This document shows positions 61,041-64,000 of a DNA stretch of 64,000 nt, piece after piece. A program made the translations under genes and the position numbers. The notes beneath the pieces were generated by a model that was not told where the DNA came from, made no database searches, and was given only the letters and a program-made list of their open reading frames with translations. The DNA comes from Rhynchosporium graminicola (lineage: Eukaryota; Ascomycota; Leotiomycetes; Helotiales; Ploettnerulaceae), in contig FJUW01000033.1 in NCBI GenBank assembly GCA_900074885.1, forward strand, positions 327,031-391,030, given 5' to 3'. Position 1 is the stretch's first letter. Each line of letters begins with the position of its first letter.

Positions 61041-64000
61041 CTACCTCCCTCTCCGAAAAAAGCTCGCCCTCGAGCGTTAGTCTATTTCCTTATTACTATT
61101 AAGGTAGTCGTAATTATTAATTCTATCGTAGAAAGCTTTTAGCTAATTAGGTAGTTTAGCGGGAGGTCTAGCTTACGTTAAGTTATTAAAGTGGAATTAT
61201 TATAGCTTAGCGGGAGCGTAATTAATATCTATAGCGTCGTACTATATGAGATCGACGTCTTGATTTAACTAGGAAACTCGGTATAAGAGGCTATTATACT
61301 ACTTATAGCACGTAAGTATATCTTCGATCTCCTATTTATTATTACTAGTAATATTAATAAGTAATAGTAATAGTAAGGTTTATCTTAGTAAAGGGTCGTT
61401 TAGATACTTCTATAGCTTAGTAGTAGGGAATACGTTATATACTTTTATACTAGCAGGGAGCTCTAGATAATAAGAGCTTCTAACCTTTTTAATTATACGG
61501 AAGGGTCTATTAGTCAGGAAGTCGAGTTTTTTATTAAGTCGAGTACTCGTAAAGTAGCGTATATCTAGCTAAATAAGGTTATCTATAGTAAAGTCGACTT
61601 TATAGCGTAAGTGATTATAGGATTAGGATATCTTAGCTTATATATATTAGAGGCTTAATTAAGCGGTAATCTAGGCGTCGCGCAGATAATTAGCGTAATC
61701 TAGAGCTTACTAAGTATTTAACTTATTAGTAAGTATAATAGAGTTAAGTAAGTCTTTCTAATTCTAATTAACGCGGGGTATATATCTATAAACGACTTCA
61801 AAAAGTAAGAGACCTTTAAGGGATTTATAAGGGAGAGTTATCTAGGCGTAGTCTATAATAAGTAAGAATTCCGACTAGTTATCTTAATAGTAAGAGATAA
61901 AAAGTCGTAATCTGCGTTAGAGATATTAGTTATAGATCTCTATTTAGCTATCTATTTATAAGTAGTCTACTATAGAAAGCTATCTTTTAGTACTAAGAAT
62001 CGTAATAACTATAGTCTAAAAACAGGAAACGAATTAAGGCCCTCTATTAGAGGTAATTATTAATAGAGCTCCGAAATAGTAGTATATATAGTATAAGTAA
62101 AGCTTTATAAGGTCGCGCGTATTAGAGGTCTTTCAGTATAGAATACTAATTACTTATTTACTAAAATAGTTAATAAATACGAGAATATTATCGTAGCTAT
62201 ATTTATCGTAGTTAAAGCTATAGTAGTCGATTATAATATACTCCTATAGATATAATAGTACGAGTAGAGGTTAGAGGAGGCCTAGTTTCTTATCGCGTAG
62301 CACTTGAATTCGTTAGTAAGTATAATAGTTATAGTAGTACTAGTTAATAGTTAAAGCGATTCTATACTACTAGTATTATAATACTAGTAGTTATAAGGTC
62401 TTCTTTACACTTAGATAAGTAGTCTCTAATTAGTCGTATACTTCGCGTATAAGTAGCGTGCGAAAGTATAAAACGTTAAGTATAATTAGTTTTCCTTTAT
62501 AAAGTAGAAGATCTTTTTCTATAGTTAGTTTTCTAGGAGTAATAGAGAGAGCTTATTTCTATAGTACTTAGAGTAATAGTATAATGCGATTAGCGTTAAG
62601 TACTTACTATACTATAGAAAAGACTAGCGATAAGTCGGTGACTTCTAAGGCGTTAATAAGCTTAAAGTTATCTATAGAGTTAGAGCTATTCCGGAAGTTA
62701 CTTATAAGTAGTACTAGATCGATTTAGTCTTCGCGTAATAGCTACTATAAACGCTAAGTTCTTTTAGCGTTATTCTAGTTATCTAATTTATCTATTCTAC
62801 GAGAGAGAGCGTTAGTAAGTAGATTATACTTCCTAGGTCGATAGGTAATTATAAAGTTATAATCTGCGAGTAGCTCAGCTTATTAGACTTATCGTACGTT
62901 TAGCTATTTAGAGGTTATAAAGTACTTAAGAGCTTTATAATTAGTAATAACGCGGATCTAATACGATACGCCTATAAGCTCAGATCTCTAGTTACTAAAA
63001 GATTATATAATTATAAGTATTTCCTTATTATAGATAGCGTAATTAAGCTCGGCAGGTAGTATAGTCTTAGAGAAGTAAGCTACTAGGAACTAGTATTAAT
63101 CGTGCTATTATAATAGTATACCTGCTATTACTCTATTACTAGCGTCTATTTCGATTATATAAAGTAGATATTACTAATAGTAGTAGAGGAGTAGTACTAA
63201 AGTGAGAGCGTACTTTAAGTAATTAAAGGTATCTTTATACTCCCTAGCGAACCGAAATAATATATTATTTTTAGTAAGTTATATAAAAGGTTTTAAAATA
63301 ATTCCGTAGTCCTTAATAAATCGTTAGTAGAAGTTATAAAAGCCTAAGAACGATTATACGCCCTTAACTATAGTTAAGTAATTCTAAGATTATATAATAT
63401 TAACTTTCTTAAGGTCTATCTCGATCCTAGAAGTAGAGATAATAAATCTAAGGTATTTAGTGCAAGTAATATTAAATTTATACTTCTTAAGCTCAGCTTA
63501 TAATCTAGTATCTTATAATTATTATAGTACCTTATATACGTATAATTAATACTATAATAGGTCGTTAGAGTAGATCAGAATATCATCTAGATATACTATA
63601 TAGAAGTCGTCTAAGTAGTCGAATAAGACGTTATTCATATATCGCTAGTACGTCGCAGGGCAATTAGTCAGACCGAAAGGGAGTACCTTATACTTATATA
63701 CACTATAATAGGTCCGGAAGGTCGTATACTCTTTAGAGGCTAGATCTATTCGAATTCGGTAGAACGCCTAGCGAATATCTAGTTTAGTGAATATCTTAGT
63801 AGTAGAGATTCTAGCTAGCGTTTTATCGATTAATAATAGTAGATATTAATCCTTTCTCGTGAGGTTATTAAGTGCGCGAAAGTCGATATAGAATCTTAGA
63901 CTTCTATTAGCTTTCTTAACGAAAAGAATAAGTATAGCGTATAGTACTTAAGAAGGTTTAATAAAACCTTTAGCTAAGTTATTAGTAATATACGCCTTAA
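60806..64000 (-). mobile_element. G4: chromodomain Gypsy element, cut by the window end
   Basis: The 3' LTR (60806-61040, 235 bp, with a ~7-bp deletion near its end) is followed by the polypurine complement CTACCTCCCTCTCC. Reading on the minus strand, chromodomain, integrase (about 61.7-62.5 kb), RNase H (about 62.8-63.2 kb) and RT follow. The RT motif reads YLDD near 63595-63581, unmutated. It is collinear with G3 and the inner G copy. The 5' part lies beyond the window. Confidence 0.85.

Overview
The window looks like a filamentous ascomycete (Pezizomycotina) chromosome with a sharply two-part composition. About 1-48.6 kb and 60.2-64 kb are AT-rich and TpA-rich, with long-ORF-free reading frames that still translate as recognisable LTR-retrotransposon proteins once stops at former Trp/Gln codons are read through. 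This is what repeat-induced point mutation (RIP) leaves behind. Between them, about 48.6-57.2 kb, lies an island of balanced composition with ordinary fungal genes: short introns, Kozak-like starts and AATAAA signals. 57.2-60.2 kb is a gene-poor margin holding small inverted-repeat elements. The species cannot be named from this sequence.

AT-rich left arm. I resolve several LTR families, here called G (chromodomain Gypsy), D (Gypsy, 7.8 kb, with an antisense ORF), B (short gag-only element), H (a second Gypsy type) and a Copia. Matching 5-bp target-site duplications show the order of nesting. B1 (1547-3708, TSD AGAAG) sits inside a Copia pol. G3 (15739-35484, TSD TTCCG) was entered by B2 (18215-27480, TSD GTTTC), which was itself entered by D (18678-26454, TSD CTGAG). 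A further G copy (LTR at 28496) entered G3 and lost its other end. G1 (41063-47675, TSD TATCT) is a complete element inside the 3' LTR of H. B and D share LTR ends and 5' leader, suggesting that B is a non-autonomous passenger of D.

Gene island. On the + strand: bystin/Enp1 (50447-51942, one 47-bp intron; 40S ribosome assembly) and a conserved-looking protein of unknown function (52269-53442, one 85-bp intron). On the - strand: a 3-dehydroshikimate dehydratase (53689-54838, one 46-bp intron; protocatechuate formation) and a 105-residue secreted cysteine-rich protein (56616-57002, one 69-bp intron), a candidate effector or antimicrobial. The genes show no common pathway. The secreted-protein gene lies at the edge of the island, 233 bp from a long-TIR MITE and about 0.9 kb from a hAT-type MITE with a perfect 8-bp TSD.

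Right arm. After the MITE-rich margin and a half-tRNA-like sequence (60161-60207), the AT-rich state returns, and another G element (G4, 60806 to the window end) begins with its 3' LTR.
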